From NCBI GenBank assembly GCA_022842985.1, contig JALHON010000009.1, positions 1 through 39,081 on the forward strand: DNA of 39,081 nt, read 5' to 3'. Below are positions 20,871-27,453 of this stretch, one piece after another. The notes beneath the pieces are model-generated. The model was not told the origin of the DNA. It searched no databases and was given only the letters and a program-made list of their open reading frames with translations. The position numbers and the translations under genes are program-made. This DNA comes from Acidobacteriota bacterium. GTDB taxonomy: Bacteria; Acidobacteriota; Vicinamibacteria; Vicinamibacterales; UBA2999. Each line of letters starts with the position of its first letter. Within the stretch, counting starts at the first letter, position 1.

Positions 20871-21656
20871 TTACAGTTGCGACCGGATGGCCCAGAGGTC
20901 CGGGAACGTCGGGCCGATCGTGCTACGCAGGTACGCTGCGCCGGACGACCCGCCGGTGCCGGTCTTCATGCCGATGGTGCGCTCGACCATCTTCATGTGG
21001 CGATAGCGCCACTCCTGCACGCCTTCGTCGAGGTCCACGAAGCGCTCGCACATCTCGCTGTTCTTCGCGTCGGTCTTGTAGACGCGCACGAGTACGTCCT
21101 GCAGCGCCTGGTTCGGCACGATGGGCGCGGTGGGATCGGCGCTCAGCACCTCGGCCGGCACGGGATACCCCTCGCGTTCGAGATAGGCGAGGAAACTGGC
21201 CCAGAGCGAAGGCTCGCGCAGGCGGATGACGAGCGCCGCGCGAGCGCGGCTACCGGCCGGGAAGCGCTCGAGGGCCTCGGCGGAGCGGCGGCCGAGCACG
21301 AACTCGAGCTGGCGGAACTGGTCCGACTGGAAGCCGCTTGCCTGCTCCAGCCGCTGGCGGAACGACTGGAACTCGAGCGGGGTCATCGTCTCGAGGATGT
21401 CGAGCTGCGCCACCAGCACCTTGAGGATCGTGAGCACGCGATTGAGCGTGTGCTGCGCGCGGTGGGCGTCGTTCACGTCGAGCAGTGCCCGCACGTGATC
21501 GAGTTCGTGCAGCAGCTGCTTGAACCAGAGCTCGTAGACCTGGTGGATGACGATGAAGAGCAGCTCGTCGTGTTCGGGGCCATCCGAGAGGGGCCGCTGC
21601 AGCGTCAGCAGCTCATCGACCTTCAGGTAGGAGTTGTAGGTAACCGCGCGATCCAT
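20871..21656 (-). CDS. kynA: Tryptophan 2,3-dioxygenase
   Basis: 261-aa haem enzyme that opens the indole ring of L-tryptophan with O2 to give N-formylkynurenine, the first step of the kynurenine pathway. The N-terminal block YLKVDELLTLQRPL and the haem-pocket segment LLFIVIHQVYELWFKQLLHE are diagnostic. The C-terminal block EWRYRHMKMVERTIG followed by KTGTGGSSGAAYL carries the proximal haem histidine and the substrate-binding Thr loop. Length is within the bacterial range (about 260-280). No other kynurenine pathway gene is present. The start ATG lies within a 7-bp inverted repeat, and a REPIN-like repeat occupies the upstream gap. The next gene, rmlB, is 30 nt away, an unrelated pathway. 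Confidence 0.95.
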   Translation of the reverse strand: MDRAVTYNSYLKVDELLTLQRPLSDGPEHDELLFIVIHQVYELWFKQLLHELDHVRALLDVNDAHRAQHTLNRVLTILKVLVAQLDILETMTPLEFQSFRQRLEQASGFQSDQFRQLEFVLGRRSAEALERFPAGSRARAALVIRLREPSLWASFLAYLEREGYPVPAEVLSADPTAPIVPNQALQDVLVRVYKTDAKNSEMCERFVDLDEGVQEWRYRHMKMVERTIGMKTGTGGSSGAAYLRSTIGPTFPDLWAIRSQL

Positions 21657-21675
21657 GGCACGAGCATTGTGCCAT
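21655..21675. repeat. Inverted repeat at the kynA start codon
   Basis: ATGGCAC and GTGCCAT, 7-bp arms separated by 7 nt, overlap the first base of the ATG (minus strand). It could be an operator or an mRNA hairpin near the ribosome site. Confidence 0.45.
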
Positions 21676-21682
21676 TCCCCCC

Positions 21683-21728
21683 GGGGACTGTCCCTATTCT
21701 GGCCCCAGCCAGAATGGGGACAGTCCCC
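21683..21728. repeat. REPIN-like inverted pair of REP cores, copy 2
   Basis: Left arm 21683-21703 (GGGGACTGTCCCTATTCTGG plus C) and right arm 21708-21728 are inverted copies with one mismatch in 21 nt, separated by CCCA. It lies between the receptor terminator and the kynA start. Confidence 0.88.
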
Positions 21729-21746
21729 AGTACCGAAACGGTACAG

Positions 21747-21790
21747 AAAAAGAGGCGGAAGGCCCGCTAGCGCGGCGAGCCTTCCGCCTC
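21747..21790 (-). terminator. Rho-independent terminator of the TonB-dependent receptor gene
   Basis: Perfect 12-bp arms GAGGCGGAAGGC / GCCTTCCGCCTC (21752-21763 and 21779-21790) with a 15-nt loop. On the minus strand the stem is followed by TTTTTCTGT. It is located about 85 nt after the receptor stop. A smaller hairpin, GTACCG-AAA-CGGTAC (21730-21744), follows. Confidence 0.88.
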
Positions 21791-21875
21791 AAGAGACTCC
21801 CCCACAGGAGTCCAACCGTGGGGGGCTGGGGCTGGGGAGGGGCCAGAGGGTCTCCCCCCTACCCCAACCCGCGAT

Positions 21876-24731
21876 TTACCAGAGCAGGCGCATGCCGAGG
21901 CGCGTCGTGAACGGCCCGAGAATCGCCGACGGACGCTGGAAGTTCGAACCCGTCGAGACCGTCAGGTCCTCGGCGGCGGCGCTGTTGGTGATGTTGAAGA
22001 AGTCGAGGAACCCGCGGATGCGGATCCGGTCGGTGATGTTGAACGTGCGATCCAGGCGGACGTCGAACACCCAGATGTTGTCGCGACGGTTGTCGCCGGC
22101 GTTGTCGGCGTAGAACGTCAGCGCCGGAATCGTCAGGCCGAGCGCCGCGCCCGCGCCCGACGGGATCGCGATGGTGCGGGCGTAGTTCAGACCCGCCTGG
22201 TGACGCAGCACCGGCGACACACGCACGCCGAGCGGCGCGTCGTAGGAACCGGTCAGCTTGAAGCTCCAGAACGAACGATCCTGCGCACCGGGCAGGTTCG
22301 GGTGCTGGTTGCTGCTCTGCGTGACGCCGGCCGGGAAGTCGTTCTGCCGGGTGTAGGCGAAGCCGCCCTGCGCCGACCACTTGTTGCTGTAGCGCTTGGT
22401 GAACGACCACTCCACGGTGTTGTAGCGCGACTGACGGTCGGGGATGTTCGACACCACGGAGTCAATCGGGAAGTTCGCCGCCTGCGCCGTGGGCAGGCCG
22501 AAGAGCGTCAGGTCGCGATCGTCGCCGGTGCCACGCACGCCGTCGACACCGATGTCGACGAAGTTGAAGGGCACCGTGAACGCGTTGGCCGCACGGCCAG
22601 GCTGCCACTGGCCGTAGAGGTCGTCTTCCGTCTTGTAGACGTAGCCGAGGCGCGTGCCCCAGCCTTCGGTGACCTGCTGTTCGAAGAACACGCCCACCTC
22701 GTGGGTGTACGGCTGCCTGAGGTTGCGGTCGAGCTGCACGGCACCGGACAGCGCCGAGGCCACGCGGTTGCCCTGCTCACCCATCTGGAACCGGCGGTCG
22801 CCGTTCAGGTCGTTCCAGGCGTAGGTTTCGGTCTTCGACGCCTGGTTCGGGTTGGCATCAGAGGCGAGCGTGACGCCCGGGTTGTGCCAGAAGAGGCCGT
22901 AGTTGGCCTTCAGCACCGAGCGGCCCGAACCCGAGAAGTCGTAGACGAGGCCGAGGCGCGGCGCGAAGGAGTTCCAGGTGATGAGGTTTTCCCTCGCGAA
23001 GGTCTGCGCCTGCACGACGGACGGCCCGTTGACACCGGCAAGCTGTTGCTGCTCGGGCAGGTACGAGCTGTAGCGGTCCCAGCGCGCGCCGGCGTTCACG
23101 GTGAGGTTGCCCACCGAGAACGAGTCGGTCAGGAACGCGCCGGTCACGTTGAGGCCCGAACGCGACAGCAGTTCGTCGCGCGCGTCGAGCGAGTTGACCT
23201 TGGTGGCCGTGGGGAACGCGAACGCCACCTGGTTGCTGACGCCGTTCGAGTAGATGAGATCGCGGTTGCCGCCCCAGCGTTCCGTGTAGCCTTCCCAGCC
23301 CTTCTCCCAGAGCTGTTCGCCACCGAACTTGAAGGTGTGCGTGCCCATGCCCGTGTCGACGAAGTAGGTGGCGGCGCCGGTGAGCTGCTTGCGCTGGCGG
23401 TCGAGCTGCCACTGCTGGTGCGTGCCCTCGAGCACTTCAAGGCCGCTGTCGCGCCAGAAGAAGCCCTGGCTGCCGTTGGCCGAGAGGGGGAAGTAGTAGC
23501 CGAATTCGCCGTAGCGGGTCTCGAAGTAGAGCTTGTCGCTCAGCGTCGAGTTCCACTCCCCCTTGTAGACCCAGCTGCCCGAGTCCTGCCTGTTGGTCTG
23601 CGCTTCCTCGGTGTAGGTGTAGGTGCCGAAGGGCAGCCGGTTCGGCATCACCTTCTGACCCCACTGGTAGTAGCCGATGATCTTGTTGTTCTGGTTCACC
23701 TGGTAGGTGAGCTTGCCGATGGGGTTCCAGAGCGTCGTGTCGGAGGTCAGCCCCTCGAGCGAGCCACGGAAGTTCGGCTGCGCCACGGCGTTGAACTGCT
23801 GACGGTAGGTCGCGAACCACCACAGCTTGTCCTTGATGATGGGACCGCCGACGTTCACGGCCGTGTCGTAGTAGCGATCGATTTCGTTGCTGCCGGGACG
23901 GATGCCACGCGCGATCACGGCATCGGGAATGTTCGAGGCCTGCAGCGCGTTGTTGTACCAGTCGAGGTAGTACTCACCCGAGAACTGGTTGCCGCCCGAC
24001 TTGGTGATGAACTGGCTCTGCACGCCGGGGTTCGGCATTTCGGCCGAGTTGCCGGTGGTGCCCATGAACGCTTCGTCGATCGACGAGTAGTCGAAGTAGA
24101 AGCCGGCGCCGCCGGTGCCTTCCGTGGTGTTGATGCCTTCGATGAGCACGCGCACCTGGCCGGTGAAGCCGTAGGCCGAGTAGCCCGTCTGAGTGCCGGC
24201 GCGGTTGCCACCGACGTCGATACGCGTCATCTGCACCGAGGGGGTCACCGCGAGCAGCGACCACATGTCGCGCCCGTTCGGGATCGACATGAGCTGCTCG
24301 GTCTTGAAGTTCTGCTGCACGCGCGTGGCCGACGTGTCGATGACGGGCGACTCGCCCGTGACGGTGACCGTCTCCTGCAGGGTGGCGAGCGCGAGTTCGA
24401 TGTTCAGATTGGCGGTGAACCCGAGCGAGAGCTGGATGCCCTCACGACGGACGGTGTTGAAGCCGCCCAGTTCGTACGTCACCGTGTAGACGCCGGGGGG
24501 CAGCGCGGGGAACCGGTAGTTGCCGGTTTCCGTCGTGACCGTCGTCTGGGCGCCAAGTGCCGCCGGGCTGGTGGCGGTCACGGTCACGCCGGGCAGCACC
24601 GCGCCCTGCGCGTCAGTGACGCGTCCCTGAATCGTACCCGTGCTGCTTGCGCCGCCGCCCTGAGCGAACGCGCTCGTGGCGGTCACCGCGGCGAACGCCA
24701 CGGCGAGCAGCCCGATAAACCATCGCTTCAT
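21876..24731 (-). CDS. TonB-dependent receptor with N-terminal carboxypeptidase-regulatory-like domain (Oar-like)
   Basis: Outer-membrane beta-barrel receptor of 951 aa. ATG 24731 is supported by a strong GGAGG 6 nt upstream (24738-24742) and by the signal peptide MKRWFIGLLAVAFAAVTATSAFA. Residues about 30-110 form a CarboxypepD_reg-like beta-sandwich (GTIQGRVTDAQGAVLPGVTVTAT, NYRFPALPPGVYTVTYELGGF). A plug domain follows (LQETVTVTGESPVIDTSA, EQLMSIPNGRDMWSLLAVTPSV), then a long barrel ending in TTRLGMRLLW with a terminal aromatic, as expected for BAM recognition. An EF-hand-like loop, DLNGDRRFQMGEQ, lies in a predicted extracellular part. Acidobacteria carry many of these receptors for uptake of oligosaccharides or other ligands; the ligand is unknown. 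It stands alone with its own terminator. Confidence 0.93.
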   Translation of the reverse strand: MKRWFIGLLAVAFAAVTATSAFAQGGGASSTGTIQGRVTDAQGAVLPGVTVTATSPAALGAQTTVTTETGNYRFPALPPGVYTVTYELGGFNTVRREGIQLSLGFTANLNIELALATLQETVTVTGESPVIDTSATRVQQNFKTEQLMSIPNGRDMWSLLAVTPSVQMTRIDVGGNRAGTQTGYSAYGFTGQVRVLIEGINTTEGTGGAGFYFDYSSIDEAFMGTTGNSAEMPNPGVQSQFITKSGGNQFSGEYYLDWYNNALQASNIPDAVIARGIRPGSNEIDRYYDTAVNVGGPIIKDKLWWFATYRQQFNAVAQPNFRGSLEGLTSDTTLWNPIGKLTYQVNQNNKIIGYYQWGQKVMPNRLPFGTYTYTEEAQTNRQDSGSWVYKGEWNSTLSDKLYFETRYGEFGYYFPLSANGSQGFFWRDSGLEVLEGTHQQWQLDRQRKQLTGAATYFVDTGMGTHTFKFGGEQLWEKGWEGYTERWGGNRDLIYSNGVSNQVAFAFPTATKVNSLDARDELLSRSGLNVTGAFLTDSFSVGNLTVNAGARWDRYSSYLPEQQQLAGVNGPSVVQAQTFARENLITWNSFAPRLGLVYDFSGSGRSVLKANYGLFWHNPGVTLASDANPNQASKTETYAWNDLNGDRRFQMGEQGNRVASALSGAVQLDRNLRQPYTHEVGVFFEQQVTEGWGTRLGYVYKTEDDLYGQWQPGRAANAFTVPFNFVDIGVDGVRGTGDDRDLTLFGLPTAQAANFPIDSVVSNIPDRQSRYNTVEWSFTKRYSNKWSAQGGFAYTRQNDFPAGVTQSSNQHPNLPGAQDRSFWSFKLTGSYDAPLGVRVSPVLRHQAGLNYARTIAIPSGAGAALGLTIPALTFYADNAGDNRRDNIWVFDVRLDRTFNITDRIRIRGFLDFFNITNSAAAEDLTVSTGSNFQRPSAILGPFTTRLGMRLLW

Positions 24732-24874
24732 TCGTATCCTCCATGGCCTGTGGGGGCGGCCTGTGGGCAGGCCGGCCACGTGACCTTACAAACACGTCAA
24801 CGGACAACGACAAACCGTTCACGCGAACCGCGCGTGAGCGGGCACTGCAAGGGAAGCGAGAGAAACGCATCGGC

Positions 24875-24906
24875 GCCGGGTACGGCGCGCAAGCGACGTA
24901 CCCGGC
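24875..24906. repeat. Inverted repeat upstream of the TonB receptor
   Basis: GCCGGGTAC and GTACCCGGC, perfect 9-bp arms with a 14-nt spacer, about 145-175 nt upstream of the receptor start. It could be an operator or a 5' leader hairpin; no T-run follows on either strand. Confidence 0.55.
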
Positions 24907-25184
24907 CCGGCGTGGAAGACGGAGTCACCCGTCGCCCAGTCGCGCTCTCCGATCCTCAAACGGTCTGGCGTCCGTGAGCGACACGGCGCGAGACCTTCCG
25001 ACAAACAAAGAAGAACAAAGACAGCAAGCGGCGTTCGGCCCGGGGCCAAACGTGCTAATGGGGTGGCAGATTACTGGAGGCGGGGACGAAAAGGCAACAG
25101 CGACGTAAACTTCGCTAGCCCCTCACAGCGTCTTATAGTTACGCGTTTCGTAAGGGACCTGTCCTTGCCCGCTGGGAACCGTGA

Positions 25185-25225
25185 GGGGGACTGTCCCCAT
25201 TCTGGGCGGGGCCAGACTTCCTGGC
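25185..25225. repeat. REP-like palindrome, copy 3 (with mini-hairpin)
   Basis: GGGGACTGTCCCCATTCTGG core followed by the mini-hairpin GCCAG-ACTTC-CTGGC (25211-25225), ending 3 nt before the EamA stop codon. The same order of two hairpins is seen inverted at 1686-1727. Confidence 0.8.
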
Positions 25226-25228
25226 GAC

Positions 25229-26128
25229 TCAGAGGGGCTTGAGGACGACCGGAGAGAGGCGGGTCAGGAAGACGCCCGCCAGGATGGCCGCGGCCCCCAC
25301 CGCCTGTCCCGGGGTGACCGTTTCGCCGAGCCACAGCCAGGCCACCACCATGGCGGCAATCGGGGTCAGATTGCTGTAGGCGGACGTCCGGGTGGCGCCG
25401 AGCTGCTGCACGCCGGTGTACCAGATGACGTAGGCGAGCACGAGGCAGAAGGTGGACGACCAGATCATGAGCGTCCAGCCCCACCACGACACGGCCCCCC
25501 AGTGGGTCGCGGCAAGCGACGGCACGGCGAAGAGCACGTAGAGCGGCACGGCCACGATGGCGGCCCAGGCGGTGAGCATCGTGGGCGAATAGCGGCCGAG
25601 CATCGGCCGCGACGCCACGGAATAGGCCGACCAGCAGAGCATCGCCACGAAGACGAGGGCGTCGCCGGTGAGCGAGGCCCGGGTCACGGCAGCGCCGGCA
25701 CCGACGACGAAGTACAGGCCCACCACCGACAGCACGGCGCCCGCCCACCGCGTCCACGGCAGCTGCTCGTGGCCCACGGCCGAGGAGAAGAGCGACACCA
25801 CCACGGGCGTCAGGCCGAAGATGAGGCCGGTGTTGGCGACGCTCGTCGCCGGCACGCCCGAGACGAACAGCAGCTGATAGAAGGTGCCGCCGATGAGGCC
25901 GAGGAACACCACGCGGCCCCAGTCCGAACGCTCGACCGCGCGGTCCTCCGGGCGCATCCGCCAGAGCACGAGCGCGAAGGCCGCACCGGCCACCACCAGC
26001 CGCAGGGCATTGAAGGCGTGCACCGGGAACTCGGCGAGCGCCACCTTGATGACCGACAGATTGGTGCCCCAGGCCACGATCACCAGCACGAGCAGGAGAT
26101 CGAGCATCCCGAAGTGGCGTTGACTCAC
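25229..26128 (-). CDS. EamA/DMT-family transporter
   Basis: 299-aa inner-membrane protein with about ten hydrophobic segments in two EamA repeats. Repeat one begins MLDLLLVLVIVAWGTNLSVIKVALAEFP, with FNALRLVVAGAAFALVLW as the second helix. Repeat two begins TGDALVFVAMLCWSAYSVASRPML. The last segments LTPIAAMVVAWLWLGETVTPGQAVGAAAILAGVFL are the classic DMT C-terminal signature. Members export amino acids or other small metabolites; substrate unknown here. GTG 26128 is used as start; ATG 26107 (MLDLLLV) is an alternative. A hairpin separates it from the upstream atpE gene, so it is probably expressed separately. Confidence 0.9.
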   Translation of the reverse strand: MSQRHFGMLDLLLVLVIVAWGTNLSVIKVALAEFPVHAFNALRLVVAGAAFALVLWRMRPEDRAVERSDWGRVVFLGLIGGTFYQLLFVSGVPATSVANTGLIFGLTPVVVSLFSSAVGHEQLPWTRWAGAVLSVVGLYFVVGAGAAVTRASLTGDALVFVAMLCWSAYSVASRPMLGRYSPTMLTAWAAIVAVPLYVLFAVPSLAATHWGAVSWWGWTLMIWSSTFCLVLAYVIWYTGVQQLGATRTSAYSNLTPIAAMVVAWLWLGETVTPGQAVGAAAILAGVFLTRLSPVVLKPL

Positions 26129-26179
26129 GTGGGCACCCCGCAGACGCGGCTCGACGTCAGCAGCCGGGCCGTACAGACG

Positions 26180-26214
26180 AACAGGGGCAAGTCACGCAGT
26201 GACCTGCCCCTGTT
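26180..26214 (-). terminator. Probable terminator hairpin after atpE
   Basis: AACAGGGGCAAGTCAC / GTGACCTGCCCCTGTT, 16-bp arms with one mismatch and a GCA loop, starting about 20 nt after the atpE stop. The following minus-strand bases (CGTCTGT) give only a weak T-tract. Confidence 0.6.
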
Positions 26215-26235
26215 GCCGGAACGGCTGCCGCCGGC

Positions 26236-26571
26236 TTAACCGCCGAACGGCTTGAGGAAGAACAGAATCAGCGAGATGAGCAGCACGTAGATGACGAGCG
26301 ACTCGATCAGCACGAGACCGAGAATCAGCGCGCCGCGGATTTCGCCGGCCGCACCGGGATTGCGCGCGATCGCCTCGGTGGCGGAGCTGACGGCGCGACC
26401 CTGGCCGAGTGCTCCACCCGCCGCCGCGATGGCGAGGGCAAAGCCGGCCGTGATGATCGACCACTGCACCAGCGCGGTGTTCGTGGCACCGGCGTCCTGG
26501 GCGTAGACGGGGGACACGAGGCCCGCGACCAGCAGCATCACGAACGCAGACAGGATTGACCGAGTACTCAA
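26236..26571 (-). CDS. atpE: ATP synthase F0 subunit c, with N-terminal signal-like helix
   Basis: Rotor-ring subunit of the F-type ATP synthase. A signal-peptide-like helix comes first (STRSILSAFVMLLVAGLVSPVYA). The two-helix hairpin follows: helix 1 WSIITAGFALAIAAAGGALGQG, the polar loop ARNPGAAGEI, and helix 2 GLVLIESLVIYVLLISLILFF with the ion-binding Glu. About 111 aa, longer than classical c subunits (about 80) because of the leader. The start is best placed at TTG 26571: an AGGAGG lies 6 nt upstream. GTG 26574 is only 3 nt from it, and the track start reads through upstream sequence. It follows the atpI-like gene by 10 nt. No atpB lies between them, which is unusual. Confidence 0.9.
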   Translation of the reverse strand: MSTRSILSAFVMLLVAGLVSPVYAQDAGATNTALVQWSIITAGFALAIAAAGGALGQGRAVSSATEAIARNPGAAGEIRGALILGLVLIESLVIYVLLISLILFFLKPFGG

Positions 26572-26581
26572 CACACGCCTC

Positions 26582-27025
26582 CTACGAAGACCTTGAATGT
26601 GGCCCGCCATCGCGAGCCCGAACTGTTCGCGCGAACTCGACGGTGGCAGCGACGGCCGGCGCAGTGACGCCTGCCAGCATCGCCATCGGGTCGAACTCGA
26701 AACGCGCCATCATAACGTAAGCGCCACCCGCGAGTATAGCATGCCTTGTGAAAAACTTCACGAACCCGGCTCGCGGCGGTTTCGGAGGCGGCGCGATGGC
26801 TCCGCCAGCCTCGGCGAGCCCGGATGCCCCGGCCCACAAACCGTCCACTCCGGCCCTGATCCCGCGGTAACTCACGGCAATGAGGGCGAAGCCGCCGAGT
26901 ACGCCGAGCGCCCGCCCCGGACGTCCGGGCCAGAGCGCGGCAGCGGCCACGGCGAGCACCGCGGCCACGATGACGGCGTCACGTTCGAGGCGCGACAGCA
27001 GCGGGTCGCGGCCGGGCGCGCTCAT
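26582..27025 (-). CDS. atpI: ATP synthase subunit I-like protein (AtpI)
   Basis: 147 aa with four hydrophobic segments: AVIVAAVLAVAAAALW, ALGVLGGFALIAVSYRGI, FFTRHAILAGGAYVMMARF and PMAMLAGVTAPAVAATVEF. The spacing, together with the charged turn RFEFDP before the last helix, fits the ATP-synt_I family, a small membrane protein that assists assembly of the c ring. The ATG overlaps the stop of the atpZ-like gene (ATGA), and the Shine-Dalgarno of atpE overlaps its own TAG stop. Family assignment rests on topology and neighbours more than on strong motifs. Confidence 0.68.
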   Translation of the reverse strand: MSAPGRDPLLSRLERDAVIVAAVLAVAAAALWPGRPGRALGVLGGFALIAVSYRGIRAGVDGLWAGASGLAEAGGAIAPPPKPPRAGFVKFFTRHAILAGGAYVMMARFEFDPMAMLAGVTAPAVAATVEFARTVRARDGGPHSRSS

Positions 27026-27288
27026 GAGCGGTCGGGTGGGGCCGGCGGCGGCGCCGGGCGACTGCGTTCGGCCGCGGTGACCGACTGCATCGTCCGCACC
27101 ACGTTCAGCACACCAGCGGCGAGCCCCAGGGCAAAGCCGAGCAGCGACAGCCAGGGCGACGTGCCGAGTTTGCCGTCGAGCCAGAAGCCGGCGCCGAAAC
27201 CCAGCACGAGCGCGAAGACGAACGCCAGGCCGATGGTGCTCAGCTGACCAAGCGTCTTGAGCGTGCGCGCGTCGGGTCCGGCGGCCAC
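27022..27288 (-). CDS. atpZ: AtpZ/AtpI-family small membrane protein
   Basis: About 88 aa with two transmembrane helices: TIGLAFVFALVLGFGAGFWLDGKLGTSPWLSLLGFALGLAAGVLNVVRTM. The GxxxGxxLD turn and the conserved P-W-L start of helix 2 are characteristic of the AtpZ (ATPase_gene1) family that precedes atpB operons and aids F0 assembly or Mg/Ca handling. The track start (27351) lies inside a REPIN-like repeat, so the GTG at 27288, with GAGG just upstream, is preferred; TTG 27296 is another option. Overlaps the atpI-like gene by 4 nt. Confidence 0.75.
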   Translation of the reverse strand: MAAGPDARTLKTLGQLSTIGLAFVFALVLGFGAGFWLDGKLGTSPWLSLLGFALGLAAGVLNVVRTMQSVTAAERSRPAPPPAPPDRS

Positions 27289-27310
27289 AGCCTCAAGTGT
27301 AGCCCCGGAT

Positions 27311-27386
27311 GAGGGACTGTCCCTATTCTGGGCCGGACTGGACAATGCCAAAAGTCCGGCATTACCCAGATTAGGGACAGTCCCTC
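27311..27386. repeat. REPIN-like inverted pair of REP cores, copy 4
   Basis: Outer arms 27311-27332 and 27365-27386 (GAGGGACTGTCCCTATTCTG plus GG on the left) match as inverted copies with one mismatch in 22 nt. An inner stem GCCGGACT / AGTCCGGC (27332-27339 and 27353-27360) extends the fold. It sits between the divergent atpZ and VWFA genes. Confidence 0.9.
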
Positions 27387-27403
27387 GCCGGGTCGGGCGG
27401 GAC

Positions 27404-27409
27404 TATACT
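27404..27409 (+). promoter_or_regulatory. Candidate -10 element (TATACT) for the VWFA pair
   Basis: TATACT lies 44 nt before the ATG at 27454 and 17 nt after the right end of the REPIN-like repeat. No clear -35 is present; its position would fall inside the repeat arm. Confidence 0.4.
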
Positions 27410-27453
27410 GGCGCCATCCGCGGGACCGCGCCCCTCCCGCCGCTACGACCCGC

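Larger units (their letters stand above)
24732..25228. other. Intergenic region between EamA gene and TonB receptor (about 500 nt, no gene seen)
   Basis: No coding frame with recognisable similarity was found; the short ORFs listed here look random. The region holds the receptor's ribosome-binding site and presumably its promoter, an inverted repeat at 24875-24906, and a REP-like element at 25185-25225. No tRNA or small RNA was recognised. Its bases look less GC-rich around 24985-25140 than in the coding regions. Confidence 0.6.

Noticed and set aside
24875-24906. Possible tRNA or riboswitch in the receptor upstream region
   Set aside because: A single hairpin only; no cloverleaf, no T-loop sequence and no known riboswitch core could be drawn.
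22200-24977. 925-aa plus-strand ORF
   Set aside because: Antisense shadow of the TonB-dependent receptor, a common result of high GC content.
25151-25172. AAGGGACCTGTCCTTGCCC as an extra REP core
   Set aside because: Resembles the REP core but has an extra base in the centre and lacks the ATTCTGG tail; too degenerate to count.
26180-26214. REP-like element after atpE
   Set aside because: The arms (AACAGGGGCAAGTCAC) are unrelated to the GGGGACAGTCCCC core; its position fits a terminator better.
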